A DNA stretch of 64,000 nucleotides from Ailurus styani (Eukaryota; Chordata; Mammalia; Carnivora; Ailuridae): NCBI GenBank assembly GCA_002007465.1, contig LNAC01000163.1:2754711-2818710 (forward strand). Direction: 5' to 3'. The notes under the pieces were generated by a model. It was not told where the DNA came from and did not search any database. It saw only the letters and a program-made list of their open reading frames with translations. The position numbers and the translations under genes were made by a program. This document shows positions 23,008-35,755 of this stretch, one piece after another. Each line of letters opens with the position of its first letter. Within the stretch, counting starts at the first letter, position 1.

Positions 23008-23149
23008 GTACAATAAACTTTTTACATGCGGACTGTGACAAATTTAGACATCCTCTCCTGCACATACAGAAAACCCCAGCAGATTGCCCTGTCATAGCTA
23101 TTGACAGCTTTAGGCACATGTATGTGTTTGGAGACTTCAGGGATGTATT
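23008..23149 (+). CDS. ERP44: ERP44 coding exon (about residues 292-339)
   Basis: The exon encodes TINFLHADCDKFRHPLLHI, QKTPADCPVIAIDSFRHMYV, then FGDFRDV, with split codons at both ends (2 bases of Gly, 2 bases of Leu; 142 bases). It holds two functional landmarks of domain b'. One is the Cys pair in ADCDK and ADCPV, which forms a structural disulfide in the known structure. The other is the His in SFRHMYV, which corresponds to mature His299, a ligand of the regulatory zinc site. The acceptor is ctgtaaag ending at 23007 and the donor is GTAAGT from 23150. Arg replaces the Lys of human GDFKD. Confidence 0.95.
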
Positions 23150-23904
23150 GTAAGTATTCTTTTTTTTTTCCTTCTAAAATGACTGATGTGTGTCTCAAAA
23201 ATGAACTTAAAACCATTGTTTGAATATTTTAAATAATCCCTGTGTTGAACCAGTAATACTTTGTTATTTGGATAGAGAAGGTTTTATTTTTCACTCTAGA
23301 GTGAGGTGTAATTGACTGTGAGAATTCTGATGTATTCCTGGGGAAGTGCCAGAACCAGGTGATCCTAGGGCTTGGGAATGAACCTCTGATCGGAAATGTT
23401 TGCCCTTCCGGAAATTCCGAACTGAGTTTGGTGTTCGTCAGCCTGTCGAAGCAAGCAGATTATAGTCCCAGGTCAGGTTGAAGGTAATTGGTAGTGTTGC
23501 TGCTCACTGTGGTATGTGGGACCCAGAAGGTGGCCATGGCGAGGCTTGTCTGTGGGTGTAGAACTATGAACCTTTCCAGGAACAGGTAAGCTTTCTGACT
23601 CCATGCTCCATGCTCCATTCTCAGCTCTTCATAGTATAAATAAATATGTTACCCGTGTCTCTACAACAGATAGTGGATTTTTATCTGCTTTCGGAGACAT
23701 TAAATACAGTGGTTAAAAAACGATGATGTTTCTTCATGTATGAAAGTTTTAAGCAACAGGTATTAATTCAAATTAGACCTCTTCTTTTAAATTTATTTAA
23801 GTACCCTGTTTTACATCCAGAGATGAAATTGCACAGAGGATGATTTGAAACCTTACTGCAGAATGAATTACCTCACTCACTACTCAGTATTTCATTATAG
23901 AGAT

Positions 23905-24120
23905 GTAGTTGTTTGATAGAAGATTCTCAGTCTTACTCCATAGCAGACCTAGATTTGAGTTCTGTCTTGGACAAGTCAGTTAACTTCTCTCTTCTCGTTT
24001 CTTTACACTTAAAATATGGTTGGTGGTACAATTTACCTGATGGGATTATTATGAAAATTAATGAGAGATGATGGTCGTATTATGAACCATAAAGTATTAA
24101 CAAATATTTGTTCTTTTTAC
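23905..24120 (+). repeat. MIR relic, sense
   Basis: 'tagatttgagttctgtcttggacaagtcagttaacttctc' and 'gatgggattattatgaaaatt' match MIR order. Confidence 0.6.
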
Positions 24121-24189
24121 TTTACCTACACTCAAAAGAGTACCAGTTAGGCTATTAACTCATTAAGTATTTATACAGGTCTTTTGTAA

Positions 24190-24622
24190 ATTCTTATTGT
24201 AAAGTACACATAATATAAAATTTACCATTTTAACCATCTTAGAGTAAGATTTGGTGGTATTAATTAGGTTCACATGTTATACAGCCATCACTAGTACTAG
24301 TTCCAGAACTTTTTCATCATCTTAAACAGAAATCGCATAACCCATTAAGCAGTCACTTCCCATTCCGCCTCCCCTCAGCCCACGGCAACCACTAATCCAT
24401 TTTCTGTTTCTGCGGCTTTGTCTCTACTGGATATTTCAGGTAAGCAGAATCATACATTTTGTGATCCTTTGTGTCTTCTTTAACTTAGCATAACTTTTTC
24501 AAAGTTCATCGATATTTTAGCAAATATTGGCACTTCATCCCTTTTTATTACCAAATAATACTTTATTATATAGATAGACCACATTTCTTCTATTTGTTAG
24601 TTGGTAAATTTTTGAATTGTTA
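24190..24622 (-). repeat. Old LINE-1 (L1M-type) 3' end, antisense
   Basis: 'aaaatttaccattttaacca', 'tgttatacagccatcactag' and 'tttctgcggctttgtctcta' are recognisable L1M 3' sequence read in antisense. Confidence 0.65.
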
Positions 24623-24942
24623 TTTTTTAATTCAAATTCAACTGATAAACATATAACATATTATTAGTTTCAGAGGCGGAGGTCAGTGATTCATCAGTCT
24701 TCTATAACACCCAGTACTCATTAGATCATGTGCCCTCCTTAATGTCCATCACCCAGTAACCCCGTCTTCCCTACCCTCTCCCTCCAACAACCCTCAGTTT
24801 GTTTCCTATGATTAAGAGTCTCTTATGGTTTGTCTTCCTCTCTGATTTTGTCTCGTTTTGTTTTTCCCTCCATTCCCTTAGGTTCCTCTGTTTTGTTTTG
24901 GTTTTTTTTTTTTCCTTAAATTCCACGTATCAGTGAGATCCA
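24623..24942 (-). mobile_element. 5'-truncated carnivore-type LINE-1 3' UTR, antisense
   Basis: 'tcagtcttctataacaccca', 'gccctccttaatgtccatca' and 'ctctgattttgtctcgtttt' are the young carnivore LINE-1 3' UTR in antisense, ending at the usual truncation-type edge 'aaattccacgtatcagtgag'. Confidence 0.8.
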
Positions 24943-27923
24943 GGTCTTCTGTATGACAGTCATTGTATAATACAAGCCAAGGCATATAAACCAGTGGTTT
25001 AAAGTTGACTAAGACTGGGTCCTTGCCCTCAACAAACTCACAGCCAAGTAGAGAAAGGAGACAAGTAGGGCAACAGGCAGTTGTGTTTTATGATGTGAGA
25101 AGGTCTCTGTCAGAGGTCAACAGGGAGGTACTTGATCCAGGCTGTGGAGATGTGGATGCCTAAGGTGGGTCCTAAGGTTCTTTACAGGCTTTTCATGGTT
25201 GGAGAAGGAGACAGGGCTTGGAGAAGGGGGATATTGGCAGAAACAAGAATGAAGCCGTGGCTGAATATGCGTGGACAGGAGGGGGAATGCTGAGGGGGTG
25301 AAGCCATGAGAAGCACACAGCGGTTAGCTCATGAAAGCCCTATGATGTTTTAGGGAAGTTTGACAATATCCTGAAAACTCTGAAGAGTCAATGAAAAGTT
25401 TGAATCTGGAGGTTATTTTTTAAAAAATCCCTTGGTCTCTAAACTGGAGAATAGATGAGAGGGAGTCAGAACAGAATCCAGGAGACTGTTCAGTAATCCA
25501 AACAAGAGTTGGCGATAGACAACAAGTTGATGAATCTTGAATGAACAAATTACCTAAATAAATTCTGGCAGTAGAACTAAAGCTAGAGAGACGCAGGAAT
25601 CTTGAGATATTTTGTAGGTGGACTAGGAGGACTTGGTATCTTAATGAATGGGCAAAGAGAGCTATGAGTGATGGCCAGGAATCTGACTTGCACAGCTAAG
25701 TGGGTCAGCCATTAACTGAGCTGGAGGACTCAGTAGAGGAGCATCCTTGTGGTAAAGGAAATGAGTTTTCTTTCCTGGCACACTGGCTTTGAGGGACCAG
25801 GGGCCACGAAGGAGGAGTTTCCAATAGGGAGTTGACTTGGCTCCAGGATTCAGCAGGGAGATAAGGGCGGGGTCTTGAACACATAAGGATGTGGCTGAAG
25901 TTATTCAAACAGATGAGATGACTTAGCACAGGGCTCAGAATGGGAACCCTGATGAATGCCAACCTTTAAGGAGAGGACAGAAGAAGGAACATGTGTAAAA
26001 GACTCAGGAGGAGGACGAATAAAAGAAATGAAGGAAAAAAACAAAAAAATAGTAATATGGTAATTGAGGGAGGAGCACTTTTAGCAGGAAGGAATGCTCA
26101 ATCAAAAGGATGAAAGATGTGTTAGATTTGCCCCCCAAAAAGGCTGTAGTGCAGTGAATCAAAGAGTACTATTTGGTGAGATGAAGATTTGACGGTGAAA
26201 ATTGTTGCAAGAAGCTAGCCTCTAAAGGGAAAGAAAACTAGCGGGATAGGTCCAGAGAGACATAGGATAATGGGAGGTTTTGGCTTTTCCTTTTTTTCTT
26301 TTTTCACCCCCTTAGGGTGCAAGAAACTAACCATGATTAAGTGCTTGTGGGAAAGAACCAAATGGATTGAAGAGTTACTGAAAAGATAGGAAAAAGAGGG
26401 ACTAATTGATCAAACAGAGCCATAAGGAGCACAGAGGGAATGAGAAGCAAAGGAAAGAACCTTCTTACTTTCCTATGAGAAAGAGAGGAAAGGACGGGTG
26501 CATTCCTCTGGGGGTGTTTGGGGATTCTGGTGTTAGTGACAGCAGCAGAAGACTGCAGACGTGCCTGTCCAGTTCTAGTTTTTAACTGTGGCTAGGGAAG
26601 CAGGATCGTTTACTGAGAGTGACGAGGCAGGGAGATAAATGAGAGGCAGGACTGTGCTGGATTTCACAAGGAAGAGGAGTTGTACCCGGAAATCCACCGG
26701 AAAGGTCCAGATCTCCCTCGCATCCCAGTGGAGCTCCTACCATTCCCTTAGCAAGCGTGAGCATTGACCGCTGGGCTAGATGGACATGCCCTACCTCTTT
26801 GGGTGTCCTCTTCCTCTCATTTCTTAGCCTTGCTGCTTGAAGCTACAAGCCCAAGCTGAAAGAATGAGCTTTCTGAGACAGGGTAGTTCTAGTGTCTGGT
26901 CTGGCTGCAAGTGCTTCCAGGCAGAGAGACTGTGCTTGGCATTAGAAATCCTGTCTCATGCATGGGTTGTTCCTACGAAGTTGTTATCAGCACATTCCCC
27001 TACCTCTCATGGTGGATCAATCTCCAGTTGTTTACCCCTTTGCTTTCACTGCAGACTTCCAGCCCCGATTACAAAGTCTCATACCAGTGGAAGTCAACAG
27101 GATACTGACTTTACTACCAGTCAGCAAACGGACTATGCCCAACATTGGCTTCCTAGGAGCCCCGTGTTATGCATCAAGGGACATCTGTGAGGAGTTCCAT
27201 CTTGGCTGTCTTAAAATTTCTCCTCCAGTTTTGAAGTCAGATTGAAGTGCTCCTTTGGCACTTCCAATCCCATCTTGGTGTCTTTGGTCAGAGAACCCAA
27301 CTAACACATGACCCAGGCCCCCTCTTCTCCAGCCCTAGTTTACTGGATCAAGAGGCGGGCACCTGACCAGGAAAACTAATCTGTCACCTGGAAGCATTCT
27401 ACTTATGCCCTGGTATAAAAAGAAACTACGCCAGTAAGATTCTCCAAAGAAATCTGGAAATGGGAAATAGTCCTCCCCTATCCTGCAAGTGTTCAGTCTT
27501 GTGAGTAGGGAGGGAGATAAGAGAATTGACTGTACTTGAAGCTCTTTGAAACAAATTACTTCTTTAATTTCTCCCTTAGGAGCCTGATTTTCCCTCCTAG
27601 GCACTGTTCACTTTAATATTTTTTTAATTGTAAGGAGGCACATACCGTGTGAGCTACAAACTGAGCCTATGTGAATAGATGTTGGTGTTAAAACTCAAAA
27701 TATGTAGCAAAGTGAATCTGACACATTTAGTGGCTTGCATAATTGTTATTGTGCTGCATGGTAATTAAGGCTTAAATGATAAGCAGTTTCCATAAATTAC
27801 TGTAATTACTATTACTTTTAGTAACTCAGCATTTCCGGGGTCAGTTGGAGGAAGTGTGGTTGTGGTAAGGAGCAAGAAAGCAGATTTATGGTACGTGTTC
27901 TCCTCCTACGCCAGAGTTGGCAC

Positions 27924-27940
27924 GGGGGGGGGGGGGGGGG
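27924..27940 (+). repeat. G17 homopolymer
   Basis: Seventeen consecutive G. Length may be unreliable in short-read assemblies. Confidence 0.9.
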
Positions 27941-27964
27941 CAATGCTCCCAGGGTTATATTGAC

Positions 27965-28095
27965 CTCTCCCTTATTTCAGAGAAACTGAGCCTTAGGGAG
28001 GTAACATAACCAGCAAGGCCACACAACTAACTAGCAGGAGGCCTGGGATTCATGTCCGAGCATATTGAACCCAAAGTCCCAAGCTCTTAACGCAT
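27965..28095 (-). repeat. MIR relic, antisense
   Basis: 'gaaactgagccttagggagg' and 'gccacacaactaactagcag' are MIR core in antisense. Confidence 0.7.
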
Positions 28096-29624
28096 CTTAT
28101 CAAAGCGGTTACATTTTCAGTACATACAAAAGGCAGTGTAAGTGTGAATGTCAAAGATGTTTGAAGAGACAGTACTTGTACCTGCAACTAAATCACAGAT
28201 CTGTGCATCTTTATTTTTTTCCTATAGATTGACCAGATTAATTTCTTGCCAAATGTAAAGGAATAGATTTTACATGTGGAGGAAAAGAATGGGGGGTGTT
28301 AGGAAGCTAAGAGCACGTAAGGGCAGGTCTAGGAAATGCTCTGCGGTCCCAGGAGGGAAAATAGATGGTGGTGTGTGGCAGAAGGCTATTGAAGGACTTT
28401 CAAGAGAAACTCACCTTCTCAAAAATTGTGACCAGCAGATACCGTCCCGTCTGTCCCGACCCATCTTGCTGAAGTGGACATACATAGTGCTGCTGGGGCC
28501 CCGGAGCCAGGAAGAGGCGTAACAGGCCTCCAATCCCTCGTGGGAAAATGGAGCAGGCTACTATAATGCCGAGTCCCCCAGCTCTGGGATCTAGGTCATT
28601 TACCCCAGATCACTAAATCACTGAAACTTATTGTTAATTCCTTAAACCAGTCGGTCTGGGAAACCTGGCTGCAGCTGATCGGCTGCATTTTGGCAGTGCA
28701 AGGGCTGGCTGCGGTGAGGAGATGAGGGGGCAGGACAAAACTAAAACTGAGGGGTAGGTATCTCACTCATTCAGCAGCTTGGTCATCTGCTCTGACAGAT
28801 TAGCCTGCCTCCTTCAGCCTGGAGAGAGCAAACCAGGAATTGGGTGTGAAGATAAAGAACTTGGAAGGCGAGGTAGAAGAAGCTTTTTAAACCAGGTCAC
28901 CATTAGGTCTCTTTTAACGCCGAGAATTTTGTTTTGTTCTTCATGATCTAGGGGCTCCTTCCCCCACCCCATGAGGCTTTTTTAAGTGGAAAAATTAGGT
29001 ACTGAGAAAGCTTCCTAAAAGGCAAATTTTATGTATTTAGTTTTTTTATCTCTTGCTATATCAGCTGCTTTGTGACAGCATTAGATGTTCAATAAATGTT
29101 TGATTAATTTGCTCTTAGTTTAATCTGCTTATTTTATGTTTAAGAGTTTCACTACTTTGGAATAATATCTGCACAGCTGGAACATATCCTAGTATCTGTC
29201 AATTAGCCATTTGCCCTGTCGTTCCCCTCCTGTCCTAGTCACCTCTGTAGTTGTGATTCTTCTGAATGGGTCTCTCCTGTCAGCCACTGGGCAGTGCATA
29301 CAGTGGGCTGAGTCCCTAAACACCATGTTTACTCTCATGTAGTGTACTTACCACACGACTGACATTCATTACCTTCTTAGAAGTACTTGATATTTTACAA
29401 GTCATTACATTTTCCCTTATTGGACCTGCCAGCAAGATAAACGTGGAACTCACACAGAGGCAGGCTCTGTACCAGCTTCACTTTATACTTTGTGTGTATT
29501 CTCAGTTTCTGTAAGAAGCTTATAAAACGGGTATTATTTCTACTTTTACAATGAAGAACTAAAGCTCTGGGAAGACTGAGTGACTTTACTAAAGCCAAGT
29601 CACGAAAAGAGGCAAACAGTGAGT

Positions 29625-29840
29625 GGTTAGTGCTCAGACTCTAGATCCAGACTGCTTAGATTCTAATTCCAGTCTGTTAGCTACTAGTTATATCACTCTG
29701 GGCGATTTCTTACTGCCTCTATGCCTCAGTTTCCTCACCTATAAAATGGGAATGCTAACAGTATCTACTTCATAGGGTATTAAATGAATGTGTGTCTCTA
29801 TAGCTCTTAAAATGGTGTCTGATGCATGGTAAGTAATATG
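29625..29840 (+). repeat. MIR relic, sense
   Basis: 'tatgcctcagtttcctcacc' with 'ataaaatgggaatgctaaca' is the best-preserved MIR core in the window. Confidence 0.8.
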
Positions 29841-30029
29841 ATAAGGCTGTATTGCCTGTTACAGGAGATAATCAGATCAAATCTAAGTCATTAGACTATA
29901 AAAATAGTACAATTAAGTAAGCAGGCGTTTTCATTTTACAAATGAGAAAGCTGATGCTCAAGGTGGTTAAGTAACTGTTTTCTTACTGCTACAGTGCATT
30001 ACTGTATAAGTTAAAAAGTAAACAATACT

Positions 30030-30345
30030 AGGAAATCGAATCCAGCAATATAGGAATAAAGAACAATATACAACTAAGTGGGCTTTATCCCAAGTCTACA
30101 ATGCTAATCCACTTTCAGAAACCAGTCAGTGTAATTCAGCATATTAATGAATAACAAAAAAATCGATCACATTAACACATGCTGAAGCATTTGACAAAAT
30201 TCAGCATCCATTCATGACAAAAATGCTTAACAGACTAGTAGTATATGGAAACTTCCTCAGTCTGATAAAATTTATAAAGAACCTGCAGCTAATATATTTA
30301 ATAGTGAAAGACTGAATACTTTCCCCTTAAGATCAGGAACCAGGC
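30030..30345 (+). repeat. LINE-1 ORF2 relic, sense
   Basis: 'gggctttatcccaagtctaca', 'aagcatttgacaaaattcag' and 'aacttcctcagtctgataaa' follow LINE-1 ORF2 in sense. Many stops. Confidence 0.7.
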
Positions 30346-30889
30346 TAAGACGTTTACTGTTTTTGTGCATGTGTGCATTAAACATATCATTTGTTCCTTT
30401 ATTTCTGAGTATTAAAAGTTTAAGTTCTTTGTGAATAATTCTGAGTTAACAAAATGCCAAAGAATAAATTAAAAATCATTCATAAATGCACAAACCAGAG
30501 ATCTAGACACATGTGTGTGTTAACAAACGTAATCAGGGCCATGCTGTTTTATGAATTGTCTTTTTAATTTGTCCACACATTATAAACATCTTCCCATGTG
30601 ATTAAAATTTTTTCTTTTCCTTTTAATGGCTAGTTTGCCTTTGTATGGGTTTCCTGATTTAACCCGTTGTTTGAATCCAGGTTTTCCTGTGAACAAATGA
30701 ATAACACACCGCTGCTAATGGGTCTTTACCAGACTCGTTCTTATTAACATTCTTGCCGTTTGTGGTGCTGTGGACTAATACCCTCTCCTGGAGTTCTGTG
30801 GCACACCATCACGGTTTTCCTTTTTTTCTGCCAGCTCTTTCATTATCTTTTACTGATTGTGCTTCTTGTCTTTGACCCCTTGTGGTAAT

Positions 30890-31050
30890 AATCGTAGAGC
30901 TGTGCTGTCCGGTATGATAGCTGCTAGCCCTGTATGAGTACTGAAGTTTTAATTAAAATGATGTAAAATGTAAAAGTCAGTGTCTCAGGTGCTCTCACTG
31001 CTCAGTGGCCACATGGGGGTAGTGGCTACTGTATTTGACAGCACCGATGT
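30890..31050 (+). repeat. hAT-type non-autonomous DNA transposon relic
   Basis: 'gagctgtgctgtccggtatg' at one end and 'actgtatttgacagcaccga' at the other are roughly complementary termini around an AT-rich centre, as in common MER hAT elements. Confidence 0.5.
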
Positions 31051-31640
31051 TCTGTTGGACATTCTATTGCTGTTGGAGGGCATGCAGTTGTAAGGAACAG
31101 AAACTCTCTCATGGAGCTCAAAAGTGAGGGATTTGTGCTGGAAACTACAGGAACCCGACCGGGAGCTGAGTTGTAGGAGGTACAACTGGCCCGCACTGCT
31201 GGAAAGTGCTGGGGCAGCTGCTCCTTTCCCTTCCTCTGGGGCCCGAAAGCTCTTCTCTGGGCTCCTACTTCACAGCTGCTCCATCCTTCTCTCCAAATAC
31301 CAGCTTCTCCCTCGGCCATGCCATAACTTGTGCATGGATGGGGTTCTGATTTACCGTGACAGGATGTAGCCTGTAGGACTTTGAACTCTAATCATCTGAT
31401 TGTGCTCCCTACCTGTCTTAGTTCACATTCTCCAGATAGCTGGCTCAAGCCACATAGGTTGGTTCCTTCTCTACCCCAAGTTATTTGTCTTCCCCCTCCT
31501 TTTTTCAGCTTTATTGAAGAGTAGTTGACAAAACTGCTTATATTTAAAGTGTATAACATGATATTTCGATACATGTACACGCCGAAATAATTACCATAGT
31601 CAAGCAAATTAATGTATCCATTACCTCACTTAATTTTTTT

Positions 31641-31673
31641 TTGGTGAGAACAATTANTTGGTGAGAGCAATTA
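31641..31673. repeat. 16-bp duplication around a single N (assembly joint)
   Basis: 'ttggtgagaacaatta' N 'ttggtgagagcaatta', with N at 31657 and one mismatch. The shortest of the seven joints. Confidence 0.8.
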
Positions 31674-32916
31674 AAATCTACTTACTCTCTCAGCAAATTT
31701 CAAGTATATAATACAGTCTTAATAACTGTAGTCACCATGCCGTACATTAGATTTCTAGAACGTACTCTTCCTGTAGCTGAAACTGTACCATTTGACCAAC
31801 ATTTTCCCATTCTCTCCCACTCCCTCCCGCTCTAATCCCTCGTAACTACTAGTCTACACTGTGCCTCTGTAAGTTCTGCCTTTTAGATTCCACATGTAAG
31901 TGAGATCATGCAGTGTTTGTCTTTCTGTATCTGGCTTATTTCACTTAGTATATTGTCCTCCAGGTTCATTCATATTGTTGTAAATGACAGGATTTCCTTC
32001 TTTATTAAGGCTGAACAGTATTCCTGTGGGTGTGTGTGTGTACACCATATTTTTTTAAAATCTATTCATCAATAGATGGATACTTGGATTGTTTCTCTAT
32101 CTTAGATATTAAGAGTAATCAGTGAACATGGGAGTGAATATAACTCTTAAGACAATGCTTTGATCTCCTTTGGGTATAAACCCAAAAGTGGGATTGGTGG
32201 GTCATATGGTAGTTCTATTTTTAATTATTTAAGTAACCTCCATCCATACCGCTGTAGTGAGTGTACCAGTTTACATTCTCACGAACAGTGAACAAGGCTT
32301 CCTTCTTCTCCATATCCTGGCCAACACTTACCTTTTGTCTTTTTGATAAAAGCCATTCTAACAGGTGACAGCACATTCTGGTTGTGATTTCCATTTCCCT
32401 GATGATTAGTGATATTGAGCACAACAGTACCAGGTACCTGCTGGCTGTTTGTATGTTTTCTTTTAAGAAAGCTCTTTTCAGGTCCTTTGCCCATTTTTAA
32501 ATCAGGTTTTTTTCTTGCTCTTGAATTGCTTTAGTTCCTTTTATTTTTTGGATATTACTCCCTTATCTAATAGATGGTTTGCAAATAGTTTCTCCCAGTT
32601 TGTAGGTTGTCTCTTCACTCTGTTTTTTCCTTTACCGTGCAGAAGCTTTTTAGTTTGATGCAGTGACATGTATTAGTTTTTGGTTTTGTAGCCTGTGCTT
32701 TTGGGGTCATATCCAAAAAATTATCGCCCAGACCAATATCAAGAAACTTGCCCCCTATGTTTTCTTGTAGTGTTACAGTGTGTCAGGTCTCACATTTAAG
32801 GCATTAATCCATTTTGAGTTGATTTTTGTATATGGTGTGAAATAATGGTCCAATTTAATTTTTCTGCCGGTGGCTATCCAGTTTTGCCAGGACCATTTAT
32901 TTAAAAGACCATCCTT

Positions 32917-33303
32917 GGGGTGTCTGGGTAACTCAGTCATTTAAGTGTCTGACTCTTGATTTTGGCTTGGGTCATGAGATTGAGCCCTGCATCATGTTCC
33001 GCACTGGGTGTGAGATCTGCTTAAGATTCTCTCTCTAGGGGCACATGGGCGGCTCAGTGGGTTAGTTAAGTGGCTGACTCTTGGTTTTGGCTTAGGTCAT
33101 GGTCTCGGGGTCATGGGATTAGCCCTGCATCAGGCTCTGCGCTCAGCATGGCGTCTGCTTATCCCTCTCCATACCCTTCTGTTCCTCTCCAAACACTCTC
33201 TCTTCTTTCAAATAAATATTTTTTAAAAAAGATTCTTTCTCTCTGCCCCTCCCCCTGCTCATGCTCGCTCACTGTCTCTAAAATTAAGTTAAATTAAATT
33301 AAA
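32917..33303 (+). repeat. CAN-type SINE interrupted by a second SINE
   Basis: The outer SINE head (GGGGTGTCTGGGTAACTCAG) runs to about 33037 and its CT-rich tail resumes at about 33229-33303, ending in (AAATT)n. The outer copy itself sits inside LINE-1 sequence. Confidence 0.85.
33038..33228 (+). repeat. Inner CAN-type SINE of the nested pair
   Basis: Head GGGGCACATGGGCGGCTCAG, tail CAAATAAATATTTTTTAAAA. Flanks aagattctctctct and aagattctttctctct are its target-site duplication within the outer SINE. A short duplication 'gttagttaag' lies in the head. Confidence 0.88.
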
Positions 33304-33806
33304 ATGCCATACTTTCCACCTTGTGTATTCTTGGCACCTTTGTCAAAGATCAGTTGACTGCGAATGTGTGGATTTATTTCTGGGCTCTCTGTTATGATCC
33401 AGTGGTTTATATCTTTTTATACTAGTACTATACTGTTTTAACTACTATAACTTTGTACTGTATTTTGAAATCACACAATGTGATGCTTTCATCTTTGTTC
33501 TTCGTTCTTGAGACTGCTTTTGCTTTGGCTATATTTAAGGTCTTTGTGGTTCCATGTGAATTTCAGAATTTTTTCTATTTCTATGAAAAATGGCATTGGA
33601 ATTTTGATAGGGATTGCACTGAATCTGTAGATTGCTTTAGGTAGTATGGACGTTTTAACAATACTAATTCTTCCAATCCATTCCCTTAGGATATCTTTTC
33701 ATTTATTTGTGTCTTCTTCCATCAGTGTTTTATGGTTTTCAATATACAGCTCTTTCATCTCCGTGGCTAAATTTATTCCTAAGTATTTTGTTTTTGATAA
33801 AGTTGT

Positions 33807-33993
33807 CTACTCTCAGAAAAACACTGAGGGTTGCTATAGGGGAGGTGGGGGTGTGGGGTAACTGGGTGATGGGCATTAAGGAGGGCACATGATGTAATGA
33901 GTAGCGGGTGTTATAATCTGATGAATCACTGAACTCTACCTCTGAAACAGATAGTACGCTATATGTTAATTACTTGAATTTAAAAAGAAAAAA
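33807..33993 (+). mobile_element. Carnivore-type LINE-1 3' terminus, sense
   Basis: 'ctgggtgatgggcattaagg', 'gggcacatgatgtaatgagt' and 'ctgatgaatcactgaactct' ending in an A-rich tail are the terminal 3' UTR of the young carnivore LINE-1. Only the last 190 bases are present (strong 5' truncation). Confidence 0.85.
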
Positions 33994-35755
33994 AATGTTC
34001 ACTCTCATCAGTTGTATTTAGTATGATACTAGGAGTCTTAGCAAGTACCATAGTACAAAAAAATAAACAAGAAGTGTTGGGACTAGAAAGAAACGATCTT
34101 CCTTTATAGATAACATGATTGTATATATAGTAGAAATGCCCAGTAAATTTACAAGAAAGCTCCTAGAACTAATGAATTCAGCAGGATACAAAGTCACTTT
34201 TAAAAAAATCACTTTTATTTCTATATTTTAACAATGAACATTTGGAAACCCCAAAACGTTTAAAATGCCATTCATAATAGGCTCCAAAAGAAAGAAAAAA
34301 AGAACTATGTATACATCTAAGAATAAAAAGTACAGAACACCAATGAAAGAAATCAAAGGTGACCAGAATTAATGGAGAAACATACTGTGTTCATGGATTG
34401 GAAGACTCAGTACTGTTTAGATGTCAGTGCTTCTCACATTTATCTATAGATTTAATGCAGTTGCAATCAAAATCTAAATAGATTTTTTTGTAGATATAGC
34501 TGATTCTAAGTAGATTTTGTAGCTATATGGAAAGTTAAAACTAGAATAATTAAAACAAAACAACTGAAAAAGAAAGTTAAAGGACTCATAATACCCGATT
34601 TTAAGACCTACTGTACAGCTAAACTATTTATGACAGCATAGTATTTGTGAAAAACATAGGTATGTGTTGCTGTGGAATAGAATATAGAGTCTAGAAATAG
34701 GCACACAAATAGTGATTTTTTTAAAGAAGCAAATACAGTTCAATGGAAGGGGGTAATCTTTTCAATAAATGGTGCTGTAGCATCTAAACATCTCCATAAA
34801 AGAAACTCCGCCTATAAAAAATTAACTCGTAATTGATGTAGATCTCAATGTGAAAGGTAAAACTGTAAAACTCTTAGAAGTAAATGTAGAAACTCTTTTT
34901 GACCTTAGTATGCCCAAAGCACTATCCATAAAAGAAAAAATTGATAATTGGCTTTCAACGAATTAAAAATTTTGCTCCATAAAAGATACCGTTAGAATGC
35001 AAAGAAGATATACAAATGGCAAGTAAGCACATGAAGAGGCGCTCAACATCATTAGACACTAGAGAAATGCAAATTAAAACCACAGGGAGATCCCATTATA
35101 CATTTTTTACAATGGCTAAATTTAAGTACTTATCATACCCCAGGTGAGAATATGGAACAGCTGGAACTCTTATACAGTGCTGCTGGGGTTGCAAAATGAT
35201 ACAGCCACTCTAAACAATTTGGCAGGTTTTTTAAAAAGTTAAACAGATACCTTCCATATAAGCCAGTATTTTTCCTAGAGAAGTGAACTTAATGTTCACA
35301 CAAAAACCTGTGTAAACTGTTTGTAGTAGCATTGTTCAGAATCACCAGAATCTTGAAAGAACCCAAATACTCTTCAGTGGGTAAGAAGATAAACTAATTG
35401 TGGTATATCCACTCAATGGAATGCTATTCAGTAAATAAAGGAACAGAGTTATACATGCAACAGAATGGATGAATCTCAAAAGCAGTGTGCCAGAAGCCAG
35501 TCTCATGGTTACATGCTGTATGATTCCAAGTACAAGACATTTTGGAAAAGGCAAATTATAGGAACAGAGAACAGATCAGTGGTTGGCAAGAGTTAGGGGA
35601 AGTGGAGGGTCTGACCAAAAAAAGGGTGTTGGAATTGTTATGTATCCTATTTGTGGAGATAGTAACTAGATGCTATGTGCATATGTTAAAACTCAGAACT
35701 ATAAGCCTAGAAGAGTGAATTCCACGGTATGTGAATTAAAAAACAAATGCTTCTC
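33994..35755 (+). mobile_element. LINE-1 ORF2 and 3' end relic, sense
   Basis: 'aatgcccagtaaatttacaa', 'tagaactaatgaattcagca', 'aaatgcaaattaaaaccaca' and 'gaaagaacccaaatactctt' are sense LINE-1 ORF2 landmarks in order; a 3' end follows at 35590-35750. Frame is destroyed. Confidence 0.8.

Larger units (their letters stand above)
31490..33806 (-). mobile_element. LINE-1 (L1M-type) 3' half, antisense, with nested SINEs
   Basis: 'tcagctttattgaagagtag' marks the 3' UTR and 'tttgaccaacattttcccat' follows. ORF2 in antisense then runs through 'agatggtttgcaaatagttt', 'cattttgagttgatttttgt' and 'gggattgcactgaatctgta'. It is interrupted by SINEs at 32917-33303 and an N joint at 31657. No intact frame remains. 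Confidence 0.85.

Noticed and set aside
32221..32494. - strand open frames resembling LINE-1 ORF2p
   Set aside because: Part of the antisense LINE-1 at 31490-33806; broken.
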